The translations under genes and the position numbers were made by a program. The notes under the pieces are model-generated. The model did no database searches and was not told the DNA's origin. It saw only the letters and a program-made list of their open reading frames with translations. Shown one piece after another: positions 34,147-41,722 of a DNA stretch of 64,000 nt; within the stretch, counting starts at the first letter, position 1, and each line of letters opens with the position of its first letter. Source of the DNA: Cuniculiplasma sp052315415 (lineage in GTDB: Archaea; Thermoplasmatota; Thermoplasmata; Thermoplasmatales; Thermoplasmataceae); assembly GCA_052315415.1 (NCBI GenBank), contig JBLSDH010000002.1, forward strand, positions 127,595-191,594. Reading direction: 5' to 3'.

Positions 34147-34406
34147 CAGGATCCGACAATAATATATTTAAAAAGTGCATACAAAATTCCTGAAACGGCC
34201 ATTATGTATATTATGGTTCCTATGGCACCATTCTTAGCCCTTGCATATGCTTCCATTTTTCTGTTTTCGTCCTGGCTAAAAAATGAAAGTGCTATGAATA
34301 TCCAGAATATGACTATAATAGAAGCGGACACACCTATTGCAAGATCGGTAAGCCTGTTTATAATAGGTACTAATGGATCTGAGGAAAATGCAATATACCT
34401 AATCAT
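34146..34406 (-). CDS. Two-TM VirB2/TrbC-like (CedA1/TedC-like) pilin candidate
   Basis: 86 residues: a short N-terminal region, TM1 about 24-44 (GVSASIIVIFWIFIALSFF), a short charged loop with DENRKMEAYARAK, and TM2 about 61-83, with a C-terminal GS. This hairpin with a polar loop is the architecture of VirB2/TrbC conjugative pilins and of CedA1/TedC in archaea. It is the first gene of the operon, and a TATA-like ATTTATAAAT (34431-34440) lies 25-34 bp upstream, giving a leaderless mRNA. The pilin assignment is from architecture and context. Confidence 0.6.
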   Translation of the reverse strand: MIRYIAFSSDPLVPIINRLTDLAIGVSASIIVIFWIFIALSFFSQDENRKMEAYARAKNGAIGTIIYIMAVSGILYALFKYIIVGS

Positions 34407-34430
34407 ATATTTTTGGGCATATTATTTTTT

Positions 34431-34440
34431 ATTTATAAAT
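34431..34440 (-). promoter_or_regulatory. Promoter of the pilin/VirB6/VirB4-like operon
   Basis: ATTTATAAAT, palindromic around its centre, lies 25-34 bp upstream of the ATG at 34406 on the minus strand. There is no Shine-Dalgarno, so transcription probably begins at or next to the start codon. Confidence 0.5.
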
Positions 34441-34486
34441 TTAGAATAGTGTTTTAATCGCACTTTATTTTAAAAAAATGAAAGTT

Positions 34487-35008
34487 TTAATTAAATTCCT
34501 CTTCAAATCTTCTTGCCTCTTCCTTTGTACTATTTAGAAGGTCCAGACGTTTCTCAGCCCTTCTTTTCCCATCTTCGAATCTTTTTACAACGTCATCGCT
34601 TTCGAGTTTCAATTGAGGGATAAATGTTGGCCTTCCATCCTGATCTATTGCCACATAAGTAAGATAAGCTTTGGTGGCGAATTTTATCTTTCCTGTTCCT
34701 GGATCCTGGGAGTGAACGTTAACTTCAATTTCCATTGTTGATCTTGTTGTATAATTAATCCTTCCCTCCATCCTCACAATATATCCAAGATGGATGGGCG
34801 AAAGAAAAAAAATATTGTCAATGCTTCCAGTGACTGTTCTCTGCCTGCAGTGCTTGAAAGAAACTATTGCAGCAACATTATCTATCCATTCCATTAATCT
34901 TCCACCATAAAGAGAATTGAAAACGTTTGTATCTGGAGGCAGTACAAGCCTTTCCATAACTGTAAGACTTTCCGTCCAGGATTTTTCTTCGTACCTTGTA
35001 TTTTTCAT
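34487..35008 (-). CDS. Acyl-CoA thioesterase (hotdog fold)
   Basis: 173 residues. The YciA/BACH-type hotdog motif FNSLYGGRLMEWIDNVAAIVSFKHCR is present, where the GG-x2-M...D arrangement carries the catalytic residues. It hydrolyses acyl-CoA to free acid and CoA; chain-length preference is not readable. A charged helical C-terminal extension of about 30 residues (DDVVKRFEDGKRRAEKRLDLL) follows the domain. It is alone and divergent from rpiA. Confidence 0.85.
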   Translation of the reverse strand: MKNTRYEEKSWTESLTVMERLVLPPDTNVFNSLYGGRLMEWIDNVAAIVSFKHCRQRTVTGSIDNIFFLSPIHLGYIVRMEGRINYTTRSTMEIEVNVHSQDPGTGKIKFATKAYLTYVAIDQDGRPTFIPQLKLESDDVVKRFEDGKRRAEKRLDLLNSTKEEARRFEEEFN

Positions 35009-35049
35009 ATACTATGAATGTTTTTTAAATAAATAAATATGTATGGGTA

Positions 35050-35721
35050 ATGTCATTAGATTATGAAAAAAGAATTGCTGCGGAGAGCGCTTTGATAATG
35101 ATTCCAGAGGGGAAAATAGTGGGTATTGGTACAGGATCCACAGTAAAATTTTTAATTGCGGCCCTTAGTGAAAAAAAAGAACGCTATTCTGATAATATAT
35201 TTGTTCCAACTTCTGAAGAAACCAAAAAACTTCTTCTTTCCAATGGATTCAATGTGTCTGATGACATTGACCAGAGGATTGCGCTGACCATTGATGGAGC
35301 TGATGAAATAGACCCAACTGGAAATCTTATTAAAGGTGGTGGTGGAGCGCTCCTCAGGGAGAAAATTGTAGCCTGGAACAGTGAAAAGTTCATAGTTATT
35401 GCGGATCACACAAAATATGTTGATAAACTTGGAAAATTCAAAGTTCCAGTTGAAATAATAAAATTCATGGCAAATCGTACGTTGAAAAATATAATTGAAA
35501 TTGGTGGAAAATGCAGGTTAAGAGGGGTACCCCCATTTGTAACCGATAACGGGAATTTCATAGTAGACTGCGATTTTGGTATCATTGATGATCCAATATC
35601 ACTTGAAAAAGAACTTGATGAAATACCTGGTGTTGTTGAAACGGGAATATTCTGCAATATGAGTCATCTGTCAATAGAAGGTAAAGATGATAAAACTTTA
35701 ATACACAATTACAGGATTTAA
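35050..35721 (+). CDS. rpiA: Ribose-5-phosphate isomerase A
   Basis: 223 residues. Interconverts ribose-5-phosphate and ribulose-5-phosphate. Motifs: GIGTGSTVKFLI (26-37), TIDGADEID (with catalytic Asp), KGGGGALLREKIVA (Lys and Glu of the active site), and the C-terminal GVVETGIF. Full-length for RpiA. The start ATG at 35050 has no strong Shine-Dalgarno and is close to an AT-rich box, consistent with a leaderless message. Confidence 0.94.
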   Translation: MSLDYEKRIAAESALIMIPEGKIVGIGTGSTVKFLIAALSEKKERYSDNIFVPTSEETKKLLLSNGFNVSDDIDQRIALTIDGADEIDPTGNLIKGGGGALLREKIVAWNSEKFIVIADHTKYVDKLGKFKVPVEIIKFMANRTLKNIIEIGGKCRLRGVPPFVTDNGNFIVDCDFGIIDDPISLEKELDEIPGVVETGIFCNMSHLSIEGKDDKTLIHNYRI

Positions 35722-35765
35722 TAAAGCTTATCTGACAGAATTAAATAGCCTATGAAGGGCTGCCT

Positions 35766-36074
35766 ATGAGATACAGCGAGGATGACTTGATTGATATGGA
35801 AATGGAAAGTAAGATACAGGCATTCATCGGATTAAACATCGATCTTAAAAAGGCAGAGGAGATTCAAATAGAACTTGCTTCAGAACCAGAAATATCAGAT
35901 ATTTACATGATTTCAGGTGAATTTGATCTGCTTGTCAAATTAAAACTAAAGGATTACAATGATCTACAGAAGTATATAATGGATAAACTAAGCAAAATTG
36001 ATGGTATCAAGGGAAGCAGAACTATGTTTGTAATAGGCACCAAAAAAGAAGATGGTAAAGTATTCGTGGAGTGA
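35766..36074 (+). CDS. Stand-alone Lrp/AsnC-type RAM ligand-binding domain
   Basis: 102 residues, a single alpha-beta domain: QAFIGLNIDLKKAEEIQIELASEPEISDIYMISGEFDLLVKLKLKDYNDLQKYIMDKLSKIDGIKGSRTMFVIG. This matches the C-terminal RAM domain of Lrp/AsnC regulators without any helix-turn-helix. Such SraA-like proteins bind amino acids or partner with full-length Lrp regulators. Ligand unknown. It precedes the UPF0147 gene by about 5 bp, so the two may be cotranscribed. Confidence 0.85.
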   Translation: MRYSEDDLIDMEMESKIQAFIGLNIDLKKAEEIQIELASEPEISDIYMISGEFDLLVKLKLKDYNDLQKYIMDKLSKIDGIKGSRTMFVIGTKKEDGKVFVE

Positions 36075-36079
36075 TTGAT

Positions 36080-36337
36080 ATGGATAGTGGTCTTTATAAT
36101 GAGATTTTAGCAATGCTGGATGAATTGAATCAGGATCTTTCAGTACCTAAGAATGTGAGGAAAAGTGCGCAGGAAGCAAAGATGAAGATGGAAAATCAGA
36201 AAACAAGTCTTGACTTAAGGTGTGCAACAGCCATATCAATTCTTGAGGAGATATTCATAGATCCAAATGTACCCTCACATGGAAGGGAAGAGTTGTACAC
36301 TATAATAAGTAAATTAGAAGCGTTATCTAAATCTTAA
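36080..36337 (+). CDS. UPF0147 family protein
   Basis: 85 residues. The UPF0147 pattern LDELNQDLSVPKNVRKSAQEAK and LRCATAISILEEIFIDPNVPSHGREELYTIISKLE is clear. This is a small archaeal helical family of unknown function. The ATG at 36080 is chosen because GGAGTGA lies 5 nt upstream; the GTG at 36071 is the alternative. It shares its transcript region with the RAM-domain gene. Confidence 0.88.
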   Translation: MDSGLYNEILAMLDELNQDLSVPKNVRKSAQEAKMKMENQKTSLDLRCATAISILEEIFIDPNVPSHGREELYTIISKLEALSKS

Positions 36338-36398
36338 GTTTTAACTTACATAAAAGATATTTTTAGAAGAATATATATGTTAAAATTTTATTCCTTAT

Positions 36399-36782
36399 AT
36401 GATTTATATGACACTGAACGAAGAGAGCATGAAACTTGTAAAAATTTTATCAGACTCTGGAATACCAAGAAGCGTCGCATTCACAATAGTGTATACCAGA
36501 GGAAAGGAAGAGGTAACAAGTGTTGAAATTGAGAGAGAAACTGGTCTGAGACAGCCAGAGGTTTCAATTGCAATGCAATGGCTGAGAAGAAAAGGATGGA
36601 TAAACAAGAGGAATATGAAAAAAGAGGGAAAAGGAAGACCTGTTCATGGTTACAGGCTTTCAAAGGATTTCAATGAAATACTGGAGGAAATAGTACAGGA
36701 TCTGACAAATAAAATACAGCTAATAGAAGATGATATAAAACAATTACAGGAATATAAAAGAAATCCTGAGATAACACATTAA
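36399..36782 (+). CDS. Winged-helix regulator (GLRQPEVS type)
   Basis: 127 residues. The helix-turn-helix reads VTSVEIERETGLRQPEVSIAMQWLRRKGWI, then a wing with KKEGKGRPVHGYRL, followed by a coiled-coil C-terminal segment (about 90-120: EILEEIVQDLTNKIQLIEDDIKQLQ) suited to dimerisation. This is a common euryarchaeal predicted-regulator architecture; its target is unknown. A TATA-like AATATATATG lies about 20-28 bp upstream of the ATG, supporting a leaderless start at 36399 rather than at the second ATG (36408). Confidence 0.75.
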   Translation: MIYMTLNEESMKLVKILSDSGIPRSVAFTIVYTRGKEEVTSVEIERETGLRQPEVSIAMQWLRRKGWINKRNMKKEGKGRPVHGYRLSKDFNEILEEIVQDLTNKIQLIEDDIKQLQEYKRNPEITH

Positions 36783-36789
36783 AAATTTT

Positions 36790-38604
36790 TTATTTTTTGA
36801 CCCTATTTAATTTTGAGATTGCCCTTATAAAACCCAACATTGATATTGCCTGAGGAAAATTTCCAATTTGTTCTTTTGATTTTATGTCGATTTCTTCAGA
36901 TATTATGCCCAGGCCATTTGTCAGATTTATGATTTTTCCAATTACCTCCTCCGCTTTTTTCTGATATCCCATTTCAATAAGAAGTTCAGCATACCAGAAT
37001 GACATCAATACGAATGCATTATCTTCACAACTAAGTCCATCATAATTTTTGTACCTTTTAAAAAGAAAACCGTCATACATCAGCTCATTTTCAATCCTTT
37101 TTAATGTGTTGACTGCAATGGGATCCTCTGGGCTTATAAAACCTGTAAGTGGTATTCTCAAAAGAGAGGCGTCAACTTCTTCACTTCCATAAAATTGCAC
37201 AAAACTACCAGATTTTTTTGAAACACCCTTTTCCATTATATCGGATTTTATTTCACTCATCAGATTTTCCCAATCCTCGTATGGTGCATTATAGCCAAGG
37301 GTCCTGCCAAGCTTAATTGCTTTTGAAACCCCAAGCCAGCACATAACTTTTGAATAGACATAGTGTTTTCTCTCCGTACGAAACTCCCATATACTTGAGT
37401 CTGGAATTTTCCATATATTCCCTATTTTCTCAACTATATTCATTACAAAATCCCACATGTAAGAATTTATTATTCCATTTGCTTCATACATATGTTCAAT
37501 CGCGTTTATCATAGATCCATAAACGTCCAGCTGAAATTGCTCAGACGCAAGATTTCCTATTCTCACTGGATTTGATTTTCTGTATCCCTCGTAATCTATC
37601 TCCATCTCCTTAAGATTCTGCTCCGGATCGATTGGATACAAAACTTTTATGTCACCCTCATTCTCTATAATTTCCACCATATCGTATAGATAATTGATTG
37701 CCCTTGTTTTCAGGCCAACCATGGATAGTGCCTCTATTACATAAGATGTGTCCCTGATCCATGAGAACCTATAATCCCAGTTTCTTTCACCCCCTATACA
37801 TTCAGGAAGACTTGTTGTTGGAGCAGCAACCATCATACCATTTGGACCAAAGAACATTCCTCTGATTATTATTGCTGCTCTTTTGGCATATTCTGCCCAT
37901 TTTCCCTCTATTTTTATTTCACTGGAAAATCTCTTCCACATGTTCATTGTCATTTCAAGCCTTTTCTCTGAATCATAATTATATAGGGAATCGTCCTCCC
38001 TCATCTGATAAGATAGAACAAATACCTGTTTTTCCCCCTTTTTCATTTTGAATTGATGATGATGCTCTTCGTTAACTAAAAGATCAAGATTGCTGGAAAA
38101 AAATAAACCCACCCTTTTATTTCCCTTCTCAAACAATAATTTTCCTTTTTCATTTTTTCTAAATAATGGTTGGATCATGTAATTAATAGTAGGTTTAATT
38201 CCCAATTCCATTTCTATATCTTCAAATGATTCCACGATTCTATGTATTTCAGGAAATTTTATGCTGTAATATTCCGTGGATGGCATGAAATCTGTGATGC
38301 ATGCTGAAGGTTTACCCTCCTTGTAAAACCATGTTTTCAATATTAAAGTGTCCCCATCATACTCTTGAGAATATGAATATTTTTCCTTCTCTTTCGGCCT
38401 TATAAAAAAATATCCTCCCTTATTTTTATCGAGAATTTTATCAAAAACTGGATCTGATGAAAAATCAGGCAGGCATAACCAGTCAACCGTTCCATCCACG
38501 GCTATGAGAGCCCCTGTCCTGTTATTTGCAATATAACCGTGTGCAGATATTTTAGGATATCCATCTATAAAAATATCTTCATATCTGTATAATTCACTTT
38601 TCAT
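36790..38604 (-). CDS. Glycoside hydrolase family 15 (glucoamylase/trehalase-like)
   Basis: 604 residues. N-terminal beta-sandwich domain, then an (alpha/alpha)6 barrel with GGERNWDYRFSWIRDTSYV (271-289), the catalytic-acid region SSIWEFRTERKH (Glu407) and GIISEEID with the second acidic pair (Glu570/571) followed by GNFPQAISMLGFI. No signal peptide is seen, so the enzyme is probably intracellular. GH15 members of Thermoplasma include both glucoamylases and acidic trehalases; either is possible. It is a single gene between a regulator and a ThiF-like gene. Confidence 0.88.
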   Translation of the reverse strand: MKSELYRYEDIFIDGYPKISAHGYIANNRTGALIAVDGTVDWLCLPDFSSDPVFDKILDKNKGGYFFIRPKEKEKYSYSQEYDGDTLILKTWFYKEGKPSACITDFMPSTEYYSIKFPEIHRIVESFEDIEMELGIKPTINYMIQPLFRKNEKGKLLFEKGNKRVGLFFSSNLDLLVNEEHHHQFKMKKGEKQVFVLSYQMREDDSLYNYDSEKRLEMTMNMWKRFSSEIKIEGKWAEYAKRAAIIIRGMFFGPNGMMVAAPTTSLPECIGGERNWDYRFSWIRDTSYVIEALSMVGLKTRAINYLYDMVEIIENEGDIKVLYPIDPEQNLKEMEIDYEGYRKSNPVRIGNLASEQFQLDVYGSMINAIEHMYEANGIINSYMWDFVMNIVEKIGNIWKIPDSSIWEFRTERKHYVYSKVMCWLGVSKAIKLGRTLGYNAPYEDWENLMSEIKSDIMEKGVSKKSGSFVQFYGSEEVDASLLRIPLTGFISPEDPIAVNTLKRIENELMYDGFLFKRYKNYDGLSCEDNAFVLMSFWYAELLIEMGYQKKAEEVIGKIINLTNGLGIISEEIDIKSKEQIGNFPQAISMLGFIRAISKLNRVKK

Positions 38605-38655
38605 GTCATACTATTGTTTGATTAATTATAAATCTTCTTTGAACATGATGGATTA

Positions 38656-39336
38656 ATGGAAAAGATAGCTCTAATAGGGGCTGGAGCAACTGGAAATGGG
38701 ATTTTGCAATCTCTTCTAATAAAAAACAAAAAAGTTACACTTATTGATGGTGATGTTGTTGAAAAAAGAAATATGAAAAGGCAACCATTATTTTCAAAGG
38801 ATGATATTGGAAAAAAGAAAGTGGATGTACTCAAGAGATTCGCAGAGAAAAGTTTTGGTATGGATGTTGAAACTTACGACTGTTATATTGATTCAGGAAA
38901 CATTGAAATTCTCAGTGAGTTTGATGTTATATATGACGGAACTGATTCCTTCAAAACCAGAAATTTGATAAATGAATTTGCAGTTAAAAATTCAATTAGA
39001 TGGATTATGTGTTCCACCTCATCAAATTTCAGTGAAATCAAGATAATAGAACCTGAAAAAACATCCTGTTTAAACTGTATTACTCATGGAAGAAATCTCA
39101 TACCTGTTGGTTGTGATAATGAAAATGAAACATTGATGATTCCATATATTACAGGACAGTTTGCCGTGAATTATTATGAAAAATGGATTGGGGAGGATGA
39201 GCTTCTTTTCATAAATTTTAATAAAATGATGATAGATCATATTAATCTTTCAATTGATAAAAAATGTGAAATTTGCATGAATTTTCAATTCAGTTTTCTC
39301 AATAAAAATAAAATATATGGTAGACAATACATATGA
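38656..39336 (+). CDS. ThiF/MoeB/HesA-type E1-like enzyme
   Basis: 226 residues, a minimal adenylyltransferase. Rossmann motif LIGAGATGNGILQSLL (5-20), DGDVVEKRNMKRQPLF, and the DGTDSFKTRNLIN motif with the ATP-binding Asp are present. Two Cys-x2-Cys zinc ligand pairs sit at CLNC and CEIC. A Cys in PVGCDNEN may be the thiol site. It activates a ubiquitin-like sulfur carrier (ThiS/MoaD/SAMP) for thiamine, molybdopterin or tRNA thiolation; which carrier is not clear. The N-terminal half is short relative to MoeB, but the domain is complete. Confidence 0.85.
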   Translation: MEKIALIGAGATGNGILQSLLIKNKKVTLIDGDVVEKRNMKRQPLFSKDDIGKKKVDVLKRFAEKSFGMDVETYDCYIDSGNIEILSEFDVIYDGTDSFKTRNLINEFAVKNSIRWIMCSTSSNFSEIKIIEPEKTSCLNCITHGRNLIPVGCDNENETLMIPYITGQFAVNYYEKWIGEDELLFINFNKMMIDHINLSIDKKCEICMNFQFSFLNKNKIYGRQYI

Positions 39337-39411
39337 TAATTAACATGAAAAAAAGTAAATTTATTACATAGTTGAATATAACCTAAAAGTCTTCCATTAA
39401 GGTGATAATTG

Positions 39412-40149
39412 TTGTATGTGATTGTTGAAGATGAATATATAGTTAGAGTTGATCCTACTTTACTGAATGAAGATTATGACTTGGCAGTTGAAAAGGTTGC
39501 ACATGAGACAATTCAGGGTAAAATTGTTGACCAAATAGAAAATGATAACCTATCTGAAATAAAGAAAATATTCATAGTTAGTATTCTAAAAGTTGAGAGG
39601 ATAGATGATGGTACCATAGTTCACGGGGATGGCGGGGTTTATCAAAAAATCAAATACACAGCACTTGGTTATTATCCAAGAATTGGAGAAATTGTTGATG
39701 GAATAATAACAAACATAATAAAAATAGGAGCTTTTGTAAAATTCGGGCCATTTGAGGGGTTTTTACACGTATCTCAAATAATGGATGACAGAATAGATAT
39801 TGATGAACAGAGCAGGGTTGTAACTGGAAAGGAGACAAAGAATACATTAAAGGTTGGGGATGTCATAAGAGTAAGAATAGTAATGCTAAACATAGCATCA
39901 TCTAGTCCTTCAGATAGAAGGATAGGTTTAACATCAAAACAACTTGGGCTAGGAAAAATTGATGTGAAGAAAACGGAAGGATTTGAAATACAGAAAGAAG
40001 AGACAAAGAGGAAAACGACCCCCAAGAAGAGATCGGATAAAAAAGAATCTTCACAGGAATTTGTGTCCACTGAGGAACACCCGGAGGAAATGGATGATGA
40101 TGAAGAAAATCAGAACCCGTATGAGGATGTAACTGACGAGGAGGCATAA
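39412..40149 (+). CDS. rpoE1: RNA polymerase subunit E' (Rpo7) with acidic C-terminal tail
   Basis: Stalk subunit of archaeal RNA polymerase. Residues 1-180 are the Rpb7-type N-terminal domain (MYVIVEDEYIVRVDP) and an S1 domain (PRIGEIVDGIITNIIKIGAFVKFGPFEGFLH). The TTG at 39412 (second codon of TTG TTG) is preferred since AGGTGA lies 6 nt upstream. The tail beyond about residue 190 is a Lys-rich segment, then a Glu/Asp-rich end (DDDEENQNPYEDVTDEEA). It belongs to the E', Spt4, dephospho-CoA kinase, S24e, S27ae operon. Confidence 0.93.
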   Translation: MYVIVEDEYIVRVDPTLLNEDYDLAVEKVAHETIQGKIVDQIENDNLSEIKKIFIVSILKVERIDDGTIVHGDGGVYQKIKYTALGYYPRIGEIVDGIITNIIKIGAFVKFGPFEGFLHVSQIMDDRIDIDEQSRVVTGKETKNTLKVGDVIRVRIVMLNIASSSPSDRRIGLTSKQLGLGKIDVKKTEGFEIQKEETKRKTTPKKRSDKKESSQEFVSTEEHPEEMDDDEENQNPYEDVTDEEA

Positions 40150-40153
40150 ACAA

Positions 40154-40375
40154 ATGGTACAGAAAAAAAGGAAAGAATTCAGAGCTTGCCGGGTTTGCAA
40201 GAGGATATTGCTGGATGCTGCCTGCCCTGAGCATGGAGAGAAGGCAATGTCACAGGACTGGTATGGATTCCTTATAATTGTAGATGATAAGAATTCAAAG
40301 ATTTCGGAACGTGCTCAGATTAAAAAGCAGTTCGAAACAGAAAAAGAAGAAATATATGCAATCAAGGTTAGATAA
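40154..40375 (+). CDS. spt4: Transcription elongation factor Spt4 (RpoE'')
   Basis: 73 residues. Zinc-binding pattern ACRVCK, then CPEHG, where the fourth ligand of the usual CPxC is replaced by His, and the SQDWYGFLIIVDDKNSKIS body. It forms the NusG/Spt5 partner complex. It lies 4 bp after rpoE'; the end overlaps the next gene start by 20 bp. The Cys-to-His change is unusual but chemically compatible with zinc. Confidence 0.9.
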   Translation: MVQKKRKEFRACRVCKRILLDAACPEHGEKAMSQDWYGFLIIVDDKNSKISERAQIKKQFETEKEEIYAIKVR

Positions 40376-40856
40376 GACACTTGCATTAACTGAAGAGGCC
40401 AAGTATTTAATAATTAACAACAACGGTCCTTTGATTGATCCAAGTAAACTCAAAGAAGTTGATAGGCGATTAATATGTTCGGTCGGTGACTATACCACAG
40501 AGATTTTACATAAAAATGGCATAATGCCCTTTCTTGAAGTTTGTGATCTGAAAACGCAGAGAAATGAAAAGGGCTATAAAAGTGTGGCAGGATCAAAGAA
40601 AATAAAGAACTCCCCAGGCACTATTTCTAAAGAACTTTCAGTGGAAATAAGAAATTTGCTGGAAGGTGGAATAGGTGGGAGAATAGAGGTAGAGGGTGAA
40701 GAGGATTTAGCAGTGATACCAATAATTTTTTATGGTCCTATACATACCCATATTACTTATGGGATTCCAAATAGTGGAATGGCCTGTATAGTGGTTAACC
40801 AGGATGTTAAAAAATTGGCTATAGAAATAATATCTAAAATGGAAGTGATAGGGTGA
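40356..40856 (+). CDS. GTP-dependent dephospho-CoA kinase (DUF359)
   Basis: 166 residues. Archaeal dephospho-CoA kinase completing CoA synthesis. The family pattern CSVGDYTTEILHKNGIMPFLEVCDLKTQR, KNSPGTISKELSVEI, EGEEDLAVIPI and ITYGIPNSG is clear. The ATG at 40356 overlaps the spt4 end by 20 bp; the upstream ATG at 40284 would add 24 residues read from inside spt4 and is unlikely. Overlaps the S24e start by 4 bp. Confidence 0.9.
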   Translation: MQSRLDKTLALTEEAKYLIINNNGPLIDPSKLKEVDRRLICSVGDYTTEILHKNGIMPFLEVCDLKTQRNEKGYKSVAGSKKIKNSPGTISKELSVEIRNLLEGGIGGRIEVEGEEDLAVIPIIFYGPIHTHITYGIPNSGMACIVVNQDVKKLAIEIISKMEVIG

Positions 40857-41152
40857 ATTTAAAAATTATGGACATGAAAGAAAACAAGTTGCTTGGAAGA
40901 AAAGAGATAAAATATCTTTTGGAGTACAGTGGTTCCCCAACACCATCGAGAGACCAGATAAGAGAGGTGTTGAGCAGAAACACCAACTCAAAAGCTGAGT
41001 TGATAATAATACACCGTAATATTCAGAAGACAGGAAAGGGAGTTCTTGAGGGTTACGCGAAGATCTACAGTAAAAAGGAAGATGCAATGCTCTTTGAACC
41101 AGACTACGAATTATTCAGAAACAAACTAAAAACAAAAGAGGGTGAAAACTGA
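40853..41152 (+). CDS. rps24e: 30S ribosomal protein S24e
   Basis: 99 residues beginning MNLKIMDMKENKLLGRKEI with the family core SPTPSRDQIREVLSRN and KTGKGVLEGYAKIYSK. The GTG at 40853 is the start, since the family begins at this point; the ATG at 40868 would cut off conserved sequence. Overlaps the dephospho-CoA kinase by 4 bp and S27ae by 1 bp. Confidence 0.92.
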   Translation: MNLKIMDMKENKLLGRKEIKYLLEYSGSPTPSRDQIREVLSRNTNSKAELIIIHRNIQKTGKGVLEGYAKIYSKKEDAMLFEPDYELFRNKLKTKEGEN

Positions 41153-41307
41153 TGCAGAAAAGGGAAATTTACAAATTGGAGAATAACAGAGTTGTTAGAC
41201 AGAGAAGAAACTGCCCAAGATGTGGATCAGGAGTATTTCTGGCAGAACATGAGGATAGGTTCTCCTGCGGAAAATGTGGATATACTGAATTTAAGAAGAA
41301 AAAATAA
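41152..41307 (+). CDS. rps27ae: 30S ribosomal protein S27ae
   Basis: A 51-residue zinc-ribbon ribosomal protein: RRNCPRCGSGVFLAEHEDR and FSCGKCGYTEF supply the two Cys pairs. It is shorter than many gene-finder cut-offs. The ATG overlaps the S24e stop as TGATG, which is translational coupling. Same order (S24e, S27ae) as in other archaea. Confidence 0.93.
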   Translation: MQKREIYKLENNRVVRQRRNCPRCGSGVFLAEHEDRFSCGKCGYTEFKKKK

Positions 41308-41320
41308 TTATTAAATAAAT

Positions 41321-41623
41321 TTATAGTTCGTAAATTCTTTTTGTGGTGTCTCCAGCCTGTTTTTCAATTTCCTTATATTTTGTATTGAATAAGTTTTTAG
41401 CCTGTTCCGTCTGTGGATGAATTGAAAGCATTCCAATTAAATGGGTTAACTCCAGATCAAGTATTAGTGAAAGTGTTCTCAATTCCTCCTCTTTATCTGA
41501 ATTGATTTTTCCTCTCTTGTTGGAAATAAAACAGTCAAAATGAACAGCCCCTTCTTTTGTAAATGTGAACTTTTCCCCGGTCTTCACTATTTTACCACAT
41601 AGATAACATTTAAACTCTGCCAT
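41321..41623 (-). CDS. DUF2175-like zinc protein
   Basis: 100 residues. The N-terminal half KCYLCGKIVKTGEKFTFTKEGAVHFDCF has Cys-x2-Cys plus His/Cys, a probable single zinc site, as in DUF2175 of archaea. The C-terminal part (about 45-100) is helical, with EEELRTLSLILDLELTHLIGML. Function unknown. Convergent with the S27ae gene. Confidence 0.8.
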   Translation of the reverse strand: MAEFKCYLCGKIVKTGEKFTFTKEGAVHFDCFISNKRGKINSDKEEELRTLSLILDLELTHLIGMLSIHPQTEQAKNLFNTKYKEIEKQAGDTTKRIYEL

Positions 41624-41722
41624 ACCAAGAAATTCTTATTTTACATAAATCTTTTTTGTGAAAAATTATTATGTAAATCAGTACCCTGAGAATGCTTATT
41701 ACCTTCTGAATAATTTTCCACT

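Noticed and set aside
40284..40355. Extended start for dephospho-CoA kinase inside spt4
   Set aside because: The first 24 residues are Lys/Ser-rich out-of-frame spt4 sequence without family similarity.
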